From NCBI GenBank assembly GCA_012511735.1, contig JAAZFK010000306.1, positions 1 to 6,243 on the forward strand: a stretch of 6,243 nucleotides of DNA, in the 5' to 3' direction. The DNA is from Clostridiaceae bacterium (GTDB lineage: Bacteria > Bacillota > Clostridia > Saccharofermentanales > DTU023). A program made the translations under genes and the position numbers. Positions 1 to 6,106 of this stretch are shown here, one piece after another; the stretch's first letter is position 1, and each line of letters opens with the position of its first letter. Under the pieces are notes generated by a model that was not told where the DNA came from, ran no database searches, and was given only the letters and a program-made list of their open reading frames with translations.

Positions 1-6
1 CAAGGC

Positions 7-1122
7 ATGATGACGGCAATCCCTCGAACCGCCCCAGGGCTCGGCTGGGTTTTTGGCAAGTCTTTCCAGCGGACGCGTACGCTGATGCTGCTTTTCTCAT
101 TCTTATTTTTGCTGGCAATGCCGATCGCGCTGCTTATCATCGGCAGGGATAACTACCTGACACTGGTTTCATCTTACAACTTTCTTGAAGCTGCCTTTGG
201 AGAGATGAGTCTTAATCAGGTTCTCTGGCCACTTCATCTCATCCTGGCCCTGATCTCTCTTGCGGCAGTTGCTGTGCTGGGCAGTGCCGGCTTTCGAACC
301 TTTTATCTTCAAAATGCGGTCGACAGGGAATCCAGCATGCCCCTGGGAAGCAGCCACCAGTTTCTCGGCAGGGCACTGGCGCTCCTGGCAGCCTTCTTCT
401 TCATTTTTACCGTCAACGCCGCGGCGACCCTTGCCGTATTTGCCGGCTGGGGGAAGATGGCACACTTTCTCACCTATTCGACCGCCTATTTGAAACTTTT
501 CGCCGCGACGCTGGAACTGCTTGCCTTCTGCCTGGTTTTTCTGGCTTTGTCAGGCACTCTCTTTGATGCCATTCTCACTTGCGTAGGGATTCAATTCGCC
601 TGGACCTCCTCAGTCCTTCATATACTTGGGATGACTAACCGGCTTACCGATCTGGAAACGGACATTCTTTGGCTCCTGGCTCCGGCTGCCCGCCTCTTCA
701 TCCTCATCTTCCGGCCTCTTTCAGTCTGGCAGTCTCTGGTCATGATTGTTTTCTGGACCATCATGGCCTGGTTTTTTTACAAAAAAAGGCCCGCCGAATA
801 CGCCGGCGTTCGAAATGGGCAGCTTCCATGGTACCCTGCCCTGCAGCCATTTTTTGTCTTGTGGGGGGGAACCCTCTTAGGCAGTCTCGTCCATGGCCTG
901 TTTGCCGGAGAACAAAGCGTGTTGTCTTCACCTGTCTTTTACATAGGCCTGATCGCAGGAGCCCTGCTGGGACAAGTCGTTTCCACCATTGTCAGCGGCA
1001 AACAGTTGCAGAAAATAAAGATCGTGAAAGAAATTCTTCCTGTTCTGGCGGGACTTGCGCTCTTCGCCCTGATGACCGGTCTGGTTTATCTGTGGTTGGC
1101 ACCTGCTGGCCAGCCCTGGTAA
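7..1122 (+). CDS. ABC-2 type transporter permease subunit, first of a pair
   Basis: Predicted 371-residue integral membrane protein, probably the smaller membrane subunit of an ABC exporter in the cytoplasmic membrane. I see about nine hydrophobic helices (roughly residues 26-45, 74-94, 123-147, 164-184, 219-235, 240-257, 279-298, 309-329 and 343-363). Two features recall ABC-2 permeases of Gram-positive bacteria: an FYLQN...SSMPLGSS stretch near residues 99-116, in the place where relatives carry a 'SLP..R' loop, and FFYKKRPAEYAG at 256-267, matching the usual 'YxxRxxExAG' segment after a helix. No Walker motifs are present, so the ATPase must be a separate subunit. The next gene starts 16 bases downstream and has the same layout, suggesting a heteromeric transporter. 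The start is uncertain: ATG codons lie at 7 and 10, the frame is open to the window edge, and the ribosome binding site would lie largely outside. The substrate cannot be read from the sequence. Confidence 0.8.
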   Translation: MMTAIPRTAPGLGWVFGKSFQRTRTLMLLFSFLFLLAMPIALLIIGRDNYLTLVSSYNFLEAAFGEMSLNQVLWPLHLILALISLAAVAVLGSAGFRTFYLQNAVDRESSMPLGSSHQFLGRALALLAAFFFIFTVNAAATLAVFAGWGKMAHFLTYSTAYLKLFAATLELLAFCLVFLALSGTLFDAILTCVGIQFAWTSSVLHILGMTNRLTDLETDILWLLAPAARLFILIFRPLSVWQSLVMIVFWTIMAWFFYKKRPAEYAGVRNGQLPWYPALQPFFVLWGGTLLGSLVHGLFAGEQSVLSSPVFYIGLIAGALLGQVVSTIVSGKQLQKIKIVKEILPVLAGLALFALMTGLVYLWLAPAGQPW

Positions 1123-1138
1123 AGAAAGCGGGTATTGA

Positions 1139-3082
1139 ATGAAAATGCGTGACCTGCAGACGAAAGCGAATCGTGTGGTTGCTTCTCTGGCCTGGCGAAA
1201 GCCTGCCGCACTCTGGTTCCTGCCTTTGATCTTCCTCTTTATCTTCACCACCCTTCCGCTGTTGTCAGAGCGGGGCCTCTGGCCCTTTACCACTCATTTT
1301 TTCAACGGTCTCCTGCTCATGGTCATGAGCCTGGTTCTGGTACACAACTTCTTCGGCTTTATCCACCGGATGGAGCGGACGGACTTCTATTTTTCACTGC
1401 CCTCAAACCGGACAAAACTGTTCGCCTGGCTCAACCTGAGTGCCCTGGCGCATCTGGCCGGGCCTTCGCTTGTCATCATGGGCTTGAATACCCTTCTCGC
1501 CAGTCTGCTACCCCACACCGAGCCCGGGTGGTATGCCTATATTCCTTCTCCCGCTGGTATTTGGACCAGTTATGCCGGCCTTCTCATCAGGATCTTCTAT
1601 TTCTTTTTTCTCCTGGAAGTCTGTTACCTGATCACGGAGAAAGCCCTGACCGCCCTTGGTTTCTTCGCCATGCTCAATATCATCTGGCCGCTCATGCTTT
1701 TTTCTTTCAGTGATGCCACCAGTCAGTTTTTGCCGGGCTTGATCAACCCCCTTGTGACAGCCCTGGAAGAGCCTTCTTCCTTGCAGGTCGCTTTGTTTCA
1801 GCTCTTCTCCCCCGCCATTTTTACAGGAGGACTGGCACACCATCACCTGCCCCTGGCCTTGATGACCCTGGGCATGGCCTCCCTCGCTTTCTGCCTCTTC
1901 CGCGCCAGGCAGGCCGGCTACAGCTCAGGCCAGGGCTCCGTAAATTGGCCTTTCCGGCTGATTCAATGGATGGGCGTGATCACCCTGTCCCTGCTGGGAG
2001 GTTATGGGGCCCACTATCTGCGGGTATGGACGACGGATTCCGAGTTCACGCCAGTCAACCTTTCCCCCGCACCTTTCCTGATCGGCACGAGCCTGGGCTT
2101 TTTCCTGTCACTTTGGGTCTTCAACCTGGTCGGCAACAAGGGCAAAATCCGCTGGCGACCCATGGTTGCTGCCGCGCTGGCGGCCGCCTTGCCTTACGCC
2201 GTCTGGCTTTGCATCGTCATGACGGGCGCCGGCGGCTTCTCAACCAGGCTACCGGAGGCTGGCAGCCTGAAACGGGCGGGCATTTACTATCCAGGAGCTT
2301 ATTTTTCACCCTTTGGACGTAAGGAAAGCAGGCCCTTTCTGCTTGAGTTGACCACAGAGCAGGATCTTGTCCTCCTGGCTGAAATTTACCGTTCGGTTCT
2401 TTCGCCTGATAACCCAGGTCTGGACCTGCCACGCACCCTGTCCAGCAAGGGGCAGTCACGGGATTTTGTCCGGCTTAAAAACCCTTTCTTACTTCCCTAC
2501 GGCGAAAATGAGATCTATTACCCCCATTTGTCTGAGACACGCCTGATCCTTGAAACAAAAGATGGGCGGAGCTATGGGCGGTCGCTGACCCTACCCCTCT
2601 ACGCCAACAATCCCGACTACCTGCAGCTGCTCAGACAGAATGACCTCTTTTTCATGGCCGAGCTGAGCGATTATGCGGTAGCTGACAAATTTCACCTCAT
2701 TTTCAGCTTGGAGGCTGCGCCGCACGTATCTGCGGCGGACAAAGAAAGGTGGATCGATCCACTGATTGCTGCCGGGGAAGAGGATGATTACCCCTTCGAG
2801 TCCCTGATGCAGGATATGACCCATTACATCGCTTTGTCCCTGGGGGGGCAGGATGACCGGGCCTTAGCCGGGCTGGTTGCCAAGGCCCCCTGCCTGATTC
2901 ATGTCAGCCTGGAACTGCCGACGGGGGCAGCGGCTTCCGGGGATCAGCCGGCAATCACCCTGCCGGTCGATCCTGAACGAGTCCCGGGCCTGCGCGAGCT
3001 CATTGATCAGGCGCTTGAAATCTATGAAATGGTTACCATGGACCCGCGGAACGCGGGTGAAGGCAGACCTGTTTTCGATTAA
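1139..3082 (+). CDS. ABC-2 type transporter permease with large C-terminal soluble domain (DUF6449-like)
   Basis: Predicted 647-residue membrane protein, second permease of the transporter. The N-terminal half has about nine hydrophobic helices (roughly 25-42, 54-75, 99-120, 143-165, 168-192, 238-254, 275-292, 310-331 and 341-361). After helix 2 comes RTDFYFSLPSNRTKLF (80-95), the 'SLPxxR' loop typical of this permease group, and after helix 6 comes LFRARQAGYSSG (253-264), a degenerate form of the 'YxxRxxExAG' segment found in the upstream gene. Residues from about 365 to 647 are hydrophilic, without a membrane anchor. With a cytoplasmic N terminus and nine helices this part would face outside, but that rests on helix counting. 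Its position and size fit the DUF6449 domain of Clostridial ABC permeases; this assignment is from memory and tentative. The start ATG at 1139 has only a weak purine-rich upstream region (GAAAG at 1123-1127); a second in-frame ATG lies at 1145. The stop codon is shared in antisense with amrS. Confidence 0.8.
   Translation: MKMRDLQTKANRVVASLAWRKPAALWFLPLIFLFIFTTLPLLSERGLWPFTTHFFNGLLLMVMSLVLVHNFFGFIHRMERTDFYFSLPSNRTKLFAWLNLSALAHLAGPSLVIMGLNTLLASLLPHTEPGWYAYIPSPAGIWTSYAGLLIRIFYFFFLLEVCYLITEKALTALGFFAMLNIIWPLMLFSFSDATSQFLPGLINPLVTALEEPSSLQVALFQLFSPAIFTGGLAHHHLPLALMTLGMASLAFCLFRARQAGYSSGQGSVNWPFRLIQWMGVITLSLLGGYGAHYLRVWTTDSEFTPVNLSPAPFLIGTSLGFFLSLWVFNLVGNKGKIRWRPMVAAALAAALPYAVWLCIVMTGAGGFSTRLPEAGSLKRAGIYYPGAYFSPFGRKESRPFLLELTTEQDLVLLAEIYRSVLSPDNPGLDLPRTLSSKGQSRDFVRLKNPFLLPYGENEIYYPHLSETRLILETKDGRSYGRSLTLPLYANNPDYLQLLRQNDLFFMAELSDYAVADKFHLIFSLEAAPHVSAADKERWIDPLIAAGEEDDYPFESLMQDMTHYIALSLGGQDDRALAGLVAKAPCLIHVSLELPTGAAASGDQPAITLPVDPERVPGLRELIDQALEIYEMVTMDPRNAGEGRPVFD
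3042..3058. terminator. GC-rich hairpin at the convergent junction, possible weak terminator
   Basis: ACCCGCG / CGCGGGT form a perfect 7-base-pair stem around a GAA loop, inside the last codons of the second permease gene and about 20 bases before the shared stop region. Neither strand has an immediate run of T residues (TGTTTTCG lies about 11 bases downstream on the + strand), so it is not a textbook intrinsic terminator. It is the only obvious strong hairpin near the point where the two convergent transcription units meet. Confidence 0.25.
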
Positions 3083-3924
3083 TGGATATTACCCAGGCTG
3101 ACCCGCTCCAAAGCCTCTTCGGCGACTTCCTTCAAGCGGAAAAGCGATTCCTTGGGCGTCGCAGGCGCATGGTATTGATAGCAGGGGAAGTAGCGTGACA
3201 GATGAAGCGGGATCTTCGGATCGATGGACGCGAGAAAGGCCGCCTGTTGGCGCATCTCCTCTTCATCGTCTGAAAGTCCCGGCACAACCAGTGTGGTTAC
3301 CTCTACATGGGAAGCCTGGCTGGCGAGCCTGATGGTGCGCAAGGTCACTTCCAGGCGGCCGCCAAGTTTCCTGTAGCCCTGATCACTGAAAGCTTTCAGG
3401 TCGATATTCCAGGCGCTGATAAGCGGCAATAACTCCCTGAGCGGTGCTTCCTCAATCTGGCCGTTGGTGACAACAACCGTTTCAAGCCCCACACCCCTTG
3501 CCAGCTCTGACACGTCCCGGACGAATTCATAACCGACCAGCGGTTCATTGTAGGTAAAGGCAATACCGACATTCCCCTGATCTCTGCTGGCCAGGGCTTT
3601 GTCAACCAACTCCCGGGGATTCATCTCCACCGTACGCCTCGAAGCCGCGGCTTCGCGCGCGATCTCATAATTCTGACAAAAAGGGCAGGCCATGTTGCAA
3701 CCGTAGCTGCCGGCTGAAAGGATCAGGCTGCCGGGCTGAAAATAGTAGAGCGGTTTTTTTTCGATCGGATCCAGTGCGAGACTGGTCAATTTGCCATAAT
3801 TGGCGGCAATGACCTTGCCGTCCCGGGCTGTCCGGGCCCGACAATAGCCCAGGCTCCCCTCCCGGATCCGGCAATGACGCCAGCATATCAGGCAGACAGC
3901 TGAAAGCTCCGGTTTATTCTTCAT
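3079..3924 (-). CDS. amrS: AmmeMemoRadiSam system radical SAM enzyme
   Basis: 281-residue radical SAM protein, probably cytosolic, expected to bind a 4Fe-4S cluster and cleave S-adenosylmethionine to a radical. The cluster motif is C76-NMA-C80-PF-C83 (CxxxCxxC), in a GSYGCNMACPFCQN context. The N terminus has an additional cysteine set, C11, C14, C18 and C28 (CLICWRHC...GYCRAR), typical of this family. Other family landmarks are LDPIEKKPLY (51-60), FTYNEPLVGYEF (123-134), NIDLKAF (173-179), VEVTTLVVPG (207-216) and LHLSRYFPCYQ (240-250). It resembles pyruvate formate-lyase activating enzymes and is often annotated as one, but the neighbouring amrA and amrB identify it as the AmmeMemoRadiSam enzyme. 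The ATG at 3924 is preceded by GAGGTGG with 6-base spacing and overlaps the end of amrA by 11 bases, implying translational coupling. The protein ends at ...SLGNIH, whereas longer members continue with a further CxxC-containing tail. The reaction and substrate are unknown. Confidence 0.93.
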   Translation of the reverse strand: MKNKPELSAVCLICWRHCRIREGSLGYCRARTARDGKVIAANYGKLTSLALDPIEKKPLYYFQPGSLILSAGSYGCNMACPFCQNYEIAREAAASRRTVEMNPRELVDKALASRDQGNVGIAFTYNEPLVGYEFVRDVSELARGVGLETVVVTNGQIEEAPLRELLPLISAWNIDLKAFSDQGYRKLGGRLEVTLRTIRLASQASHVEVTTLVVPGLSDDEEEMRQQAAFLASIDPKIPLHLSRYFPCYQYHAPATPKESLFRLKEVAEEALERVSLGNIH

Positions 3925-4435
3925 GGCGAACCACCTCGAAACGCTCCAGTCGGTAAGGTTTACCCGGTGGAATGCCTGCCTTCTGAAGCGCGATGGACAC
4001 CTGTTCCTCTACCGTCCCGATGCCTTCAAGTCCCGGAAGCAGGAGACCTCTGCGGTATCCATTGGAGACAATCACTCCATAACGGTCGGGATCCAGCGCT
4101 TCAAGGGTATCAACCGGCTCAGCAGTCCCCAGTACATCCACACTGATGACAAGCTGGTCAAGTTCTTCTTTATCCACCGGGGGAAATCTTGGGTCCTCGC
4201 TGGCGGCGGCGATGGCATTGTAAATAATCTCAGCGGCCAGGCTGTCCCTGGTCGGCTGGATGGTGCCGATGCAGCCTCTAAGACAAGCGTTTTTGTAAAG
4301 TGTGACGAAGGCGCCGGCTCTCCTTGTCAACATCGTGTCCGGCGTGTCATCAGGGATTGGGAGGATCTTGCCCCGGATGAGATAGGACTCGATCGAAGCC
4401 CGCGCCAGCCCAGTCACCAATTTGGCCTCCTTCAT
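3914..4435 (-). CDS. amrA: AmmeMemoRadiSam system protein A (AMMECR1 domain)
   Basis: 173-residue soluble protein made of one AMMECR1 domain, the domain of the human protein AMMECR1. The hallmark LRGCIGT is at residues 52-58, with the invariant-looking cysteine C55. Further family landmarks are EDPRFPPV (80-87), DRYGVIVSNG (117-126), RGLLLPGLEGI (129-139) and TVEEQVSIALQKAGI (141-155). The length is normal for a stand-alone domain. The function is not established; co-conservation with a Memo-like protein and a radical SAM enzyme suggests a common substrate. The start at 4435 is supported by GAGGAG about 7 bases upstream, which overlaps the TGA stop of amrB, so translation is probably coupled. 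Its end overlaps amrS by 11 bases. In many Clostridia, as I recall, this domain is fused C-terminally to the LigB-like domain; here it is a separate gene in a different reading frame. Confidence 0.93.
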   Translation of the reverse strand: MKEAKLVTGLARASIESYLIRGKILPIPDDTPDTMLTRRAGAFVTLYKNACLRGCIGTIQPTRDSLAAEIIYNAIAAASEDPRFPPVDKEELDQLVISVDVLGTAEPVDTLEALDPDRYGVIVSNGYRRGLLLPGLEGIGTVEEQVSIALQKAGIPPGKPYRLERFEVVRHEE

Positions 4436-4446
4436 GGCACTTCTCC

Positions 4447-5244
4447 TCAGTTGGGGGTGAAGGACGCGACGGCGTAACCAACGCCGAAAGGTCCCTCATA
4501 CGAATAGAGCTCAGACTCATAAGCCCTTCCATCCAGAACCCCGGCCATCATCTGGAAGGAACGGAGGCCGCACTCGGCCGCTCCCGCCAGGATGGCGGGT
4601 TCAATGGTGAAGAGAGCTTCCAGATCGCCCTCATTGAAGATGCGGACAATTTCAGCGTCAAAACGCGGCCCTTCCGGCTTATAACCATAGGGGCCGTCCT
4701 GTTTCAGGACGTGTGACAGATCCCCACTGGCCAGGTAGACAGTTCGGCGCCCCAGCTTCTCAGAAACCCTGGTGAGCGCACGGCCGATTTCACGATGGGT
4801 TGTTCCCGCAAGTTGTGACAAGCCAATCAGGACAAGGCGGAAGTCACGGTACTCCTGGTGAATGAACCGGATAGGGATCAGGGTGCCATGATCGAGTCCC
4901 CTGCGGCCAAGGGACATCACCGACGCGCTGATGGCCCGGCCAAGGAGCGCCTCGCGCAGGGCATCGGCAAAGGCCTTGTCAACAGAGACCTCCTCCCGGA
5001 CGCCCCCGACGCCGAAGGAGGCCAGATCTCCGCTTTCACGATCGCCACCCAGGATGAAAAAACCGTCCGCGAAAAAAGGCGCGTGGGGTGAAGAGATTAT
5101 CAGGGTGTCAGGCAGAAGTTCCGCGATCTCACGGGCCATGCGCTGGAAACCCGCAGTGGTTTTAGCGATCCTGAGCTCTTCCCCCCGGCCAACCTCAGGC
5201 AAAATAATCGGGGGGTGCGGAACGGCATAGGCTTTCAAAATCAT
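4447..5244 (-). CDS. amrB: AmmeMemoRadiSam system protein B (LigB/Memo-like metalloprotein)
   Basis: 265-residue cytosolic protein of the superfamily shared by class III extradiol dioxygenases (LigB) and human MEMO1. Numbered from the chosen start, it has VPHPPIILPEVGRGEE with H10, ISSPHAPFF with H54, LDHGTLIPI with H119, ASGDLSH with D175 and H178, AAECGLRSF with C225, and YSYEGPFGVGYAVA with E250. H10, H54 and C225 match in order and context the His-His-Cys metal site of MEMO1, so metal binding is likely. Ring-cleaving activity should not be assumed. I prefer the ATG at 5244: an ideal GGAGG lies 7 bases upstream, and homologues begin close to the AYAVPHPP segment. An in-frame ATG at 5259 would add five residues (MGGYA) but would itself contain the ribosome binding site. 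It is first of the amrB-amrA-amrS set and 11 bases from amrA. Whether it is called protein B or the N-terminal half of a fused protein A differs between annotation schemes. Confidence 0.9.
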   Translation of the reverse strand: MILKAYAVPHPPIILPEVGRGEELRIAKTTAGFQRMAREIAELLPDTLIISSPHAPFFADGFFILGGDRESGDLASFGVGGVREEVSVDKAFADALREALLGRAISASVMSLGRRGLDHGTLIPIRFIHQEYRDFRLVLIGLSQLAGTTHREIGRALTRVSEKLGRRTVYLASGDLSHVLKQDGPYGYKPEGPRFDAEIVRIFNEGDLEALFTIEPAILAGAAECGLRSFQMMAGVLDGRAYESELYSYEGPFGVGYAVASFTPN

Positions 5245-5251
5245 TGCATAT

Positions 5252-5256
5252 CCTCC
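5252..5256 (-). promoter_or_regulatory. Ribosome binding site of amrB
   Basis: A consensus GGAGG on the - strand lies 7 bases plus an A from the ATG at 5244. It sits inside what would be codons 2-3 if translation began at the upstream ATG (5259), so it argues for the shorter amrB reading frame. Confidence 0.75.
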
Positions 5257-5289
5257 CATCAGCCACGGGCAGGCCAGTCGGGAGAATCG

Positions 5290-5315
5290 AAAAATACCTG
5301 GTTAAAAGATCAGGT
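5290..5315 (-). terminator. Weak intrinsic terminator or attenuator between DUF4428 gene and amrB
   Basis: Read on the - strand, directly at the stop of the DUF4428 gene, ACCTG and CAGGT form a 5-base-pair stem with a 10-base loop, followed after one A by five T residues. The stem is short and the loop long, so termination would at best be partial. If it works it would lower or separate expression of amrB-amrA-amrS from the upstream gene; no convincing promoter is visible in the remaining 45 bases before amrB. Confidence 0.3.
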
Positions 5316-6049
5316 TAGCCGATGGCTCCCATACAATATTGGCAGGCCCCATTTTCATCCGGTGTGGTGGTAGCACCGCAGTGCGGGCAAACGACTCGCT
5401 GCTTTGGTTTGGCTTTTTCCTGTTTCTCCGCCATGGCGCCATCCCTCATGGCCAGGAGCATCTCAACAATTTCGCCGGCATCACGTTGAGCTTCCTTATA
5501 GTCAGGATGATGCGGACCGCCTTCCAGCGATGAGGAATTGACCTTGAGACGCATCTGGTTGACCCAGGGATGTGACACGTCAATCAGCACATAAAAATTG
5601 TAATAAACGACTTCTTTGGTCTTGGCCGGCACAGCGGGTTTGCCATCTTTGGCGGGGATGGCCCGCTCAATGGTCTCGACCCGGTTCCCCTTCTCAATGT
5701 CAATTCGCGCGCCAAGGATCTGTTCCGCTGTGAATACATCGGGATTGTCCTCCTGGTATCGCCGGGACCTGGTAATGAACCAAAGACCACGGGCATCATC
5801 CAGATAAAGCTTCAGGGAGGATCCCCCCGTCCTGGTCGGTTCGAATTCCCTGACCGTCACCTGGTTGGCAGCCCTGTCTTCCAGATGCTGTTTCATTTCA
5901 TCAACAGTGAAATTCTTTCTGCTGGACAGGTAGGGTGATTGCTTTTTTGCACACTCCGAGCACAGGCGGCCGTCCTTCACTTTTTTCCCTCCGAGAAGTC
6001 CAGCTTTGCCTCCGCAGACGTCACACACTTTCCTGTCAAAGATTCCCAT
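5315..6049 (-). CDS. DUF4428 zinc-finger protein with C-terminal zinc ribbon
   Basis: 244-residue soluble protein of unknown function. The N terminus (MGIFDRKVCDVCG...) has the DUF4428 pattern: C9xxC12 and C30xxC33 in a treble-clef-like zinc knuckle, followed by LSSRKNFTVDEMKQHLEDR. The middle (about 65-205) looks like an alpha/beta domain, with LYLDDARGLWFI (81-92) and YYNFYVLIDVSHPWVNQMRLKVNSSS (149-174, shown in part by NFYVLIDVSHPW). A low-complexity PAKDGKPAVPAK stretch lies at 132-143. A charged linker (AEKQEKAKPKQ) leads to a second zinc ribbon, C221PHC224 and C236QYC239. I chose ATG 6049 because homologues start MGxFDKK and AAGGGTG lies about 6 bases upstream; a GTG at 6058 would add three residues. 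No signal peptide or membrane helix is present. It lies about 70 bases upstream of amrB on the same strand, so co-transcription is possible but not shown. A link to the Amr proteins is speculative. Confidence 0.82.
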   Translation of the reverse strand: MGIFDRKVCDVCGGKAGLLGGKKVKDGRLCSECAKKQSPYLSSRKNFTVDEMKQHLEDRAANQVTVREFEPTRTGGSSLKLYLDDARGLWFITRSRRYQEDNPDVFTAEQILGARIDIEKGNRVETIERAIPAKDGKPAVPAKTKEVVYYNFYVLIDVSHPWVNQMRLKVNSSSLEGGPHHPDYKEAQRDAGEIVEMLLAMRDGAMAEKQEKAKPKQRVVCPHCGATTTPDENGACQYCMGAIG

Positions 6050-6092
6050 ACGCTTCACCCTTTCGGTTGTTTTACTAATCTTATCATGTTCG

Positions 6093-6106
6093 GGCAGCCG
6101 GCTGCC
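6093..6106. repeat. 14-base perfect palindrome
   Basis: GGCAGCCGGCTGCC is its own reverse complement. It touches the stop codon of the partial gene at the right edge and lies about 45 bases before the DUF4428 start, within an otherwise AT-rich gap. As RNA it would make a 5-base-pair stem with a CCGG loop but has no T run after it on either strand, so it could be a dyad operator, a weak processing or termination hairpin, or chance. Confidence 0.4.

Noticed and set aside
669..1142. 157-residue open frame on the + strand overlapping the first permease
   Set aside because: It is a shadow in another frame, with arginine, proline and serine-rich low-complexity sequence, no ribosome binding site and no recognisable domain; the permease frame gives clear membrane helices.
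3079..3924. Pyruvate formate-lyase activating enzyme
   Set aside because: The radical SAM motif and general similarity would permit this label, but no pyruvate formate-lyase gene is nearby, and the adjacent amrA and amrB plus the N-terminal cysteine set fit the AmmeMemoRadiSam enzyme.
3923..4477. 184-residue open frame on the + strand opposite amrA
   Set aside because: amrA on the - strand contains strong AMMECR1 motifs and a good ribosome binding site; the opposite frame has no family features.
4695..4711. Hairpin CGTCCTG-TTT-CAGGACG inside amrB
   Set aside because: It encodes a conserved stretch after the SGDLSH motif (KQDGPYG region), which explains the bases; there is no T run, so a regulatory role is not supported.
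4447..5244. Aromatic ring-opening dioxygenase as the function of AmrB
   Set aside because: The LigB-like fold would suggest it, but there is no aromatic degradation gene nearby, and the His-His-Cys pattern and neighbours point to the Memo-like family.
6060..6106. Sigma-A type promoter for the DUF4428 gene (TAAGAT as -10)
   Set aside because: The AT-rich gap contains TAAGAT, but no TTGACA-like -35 element is found at suitable spacing, so I do not list a promoter.
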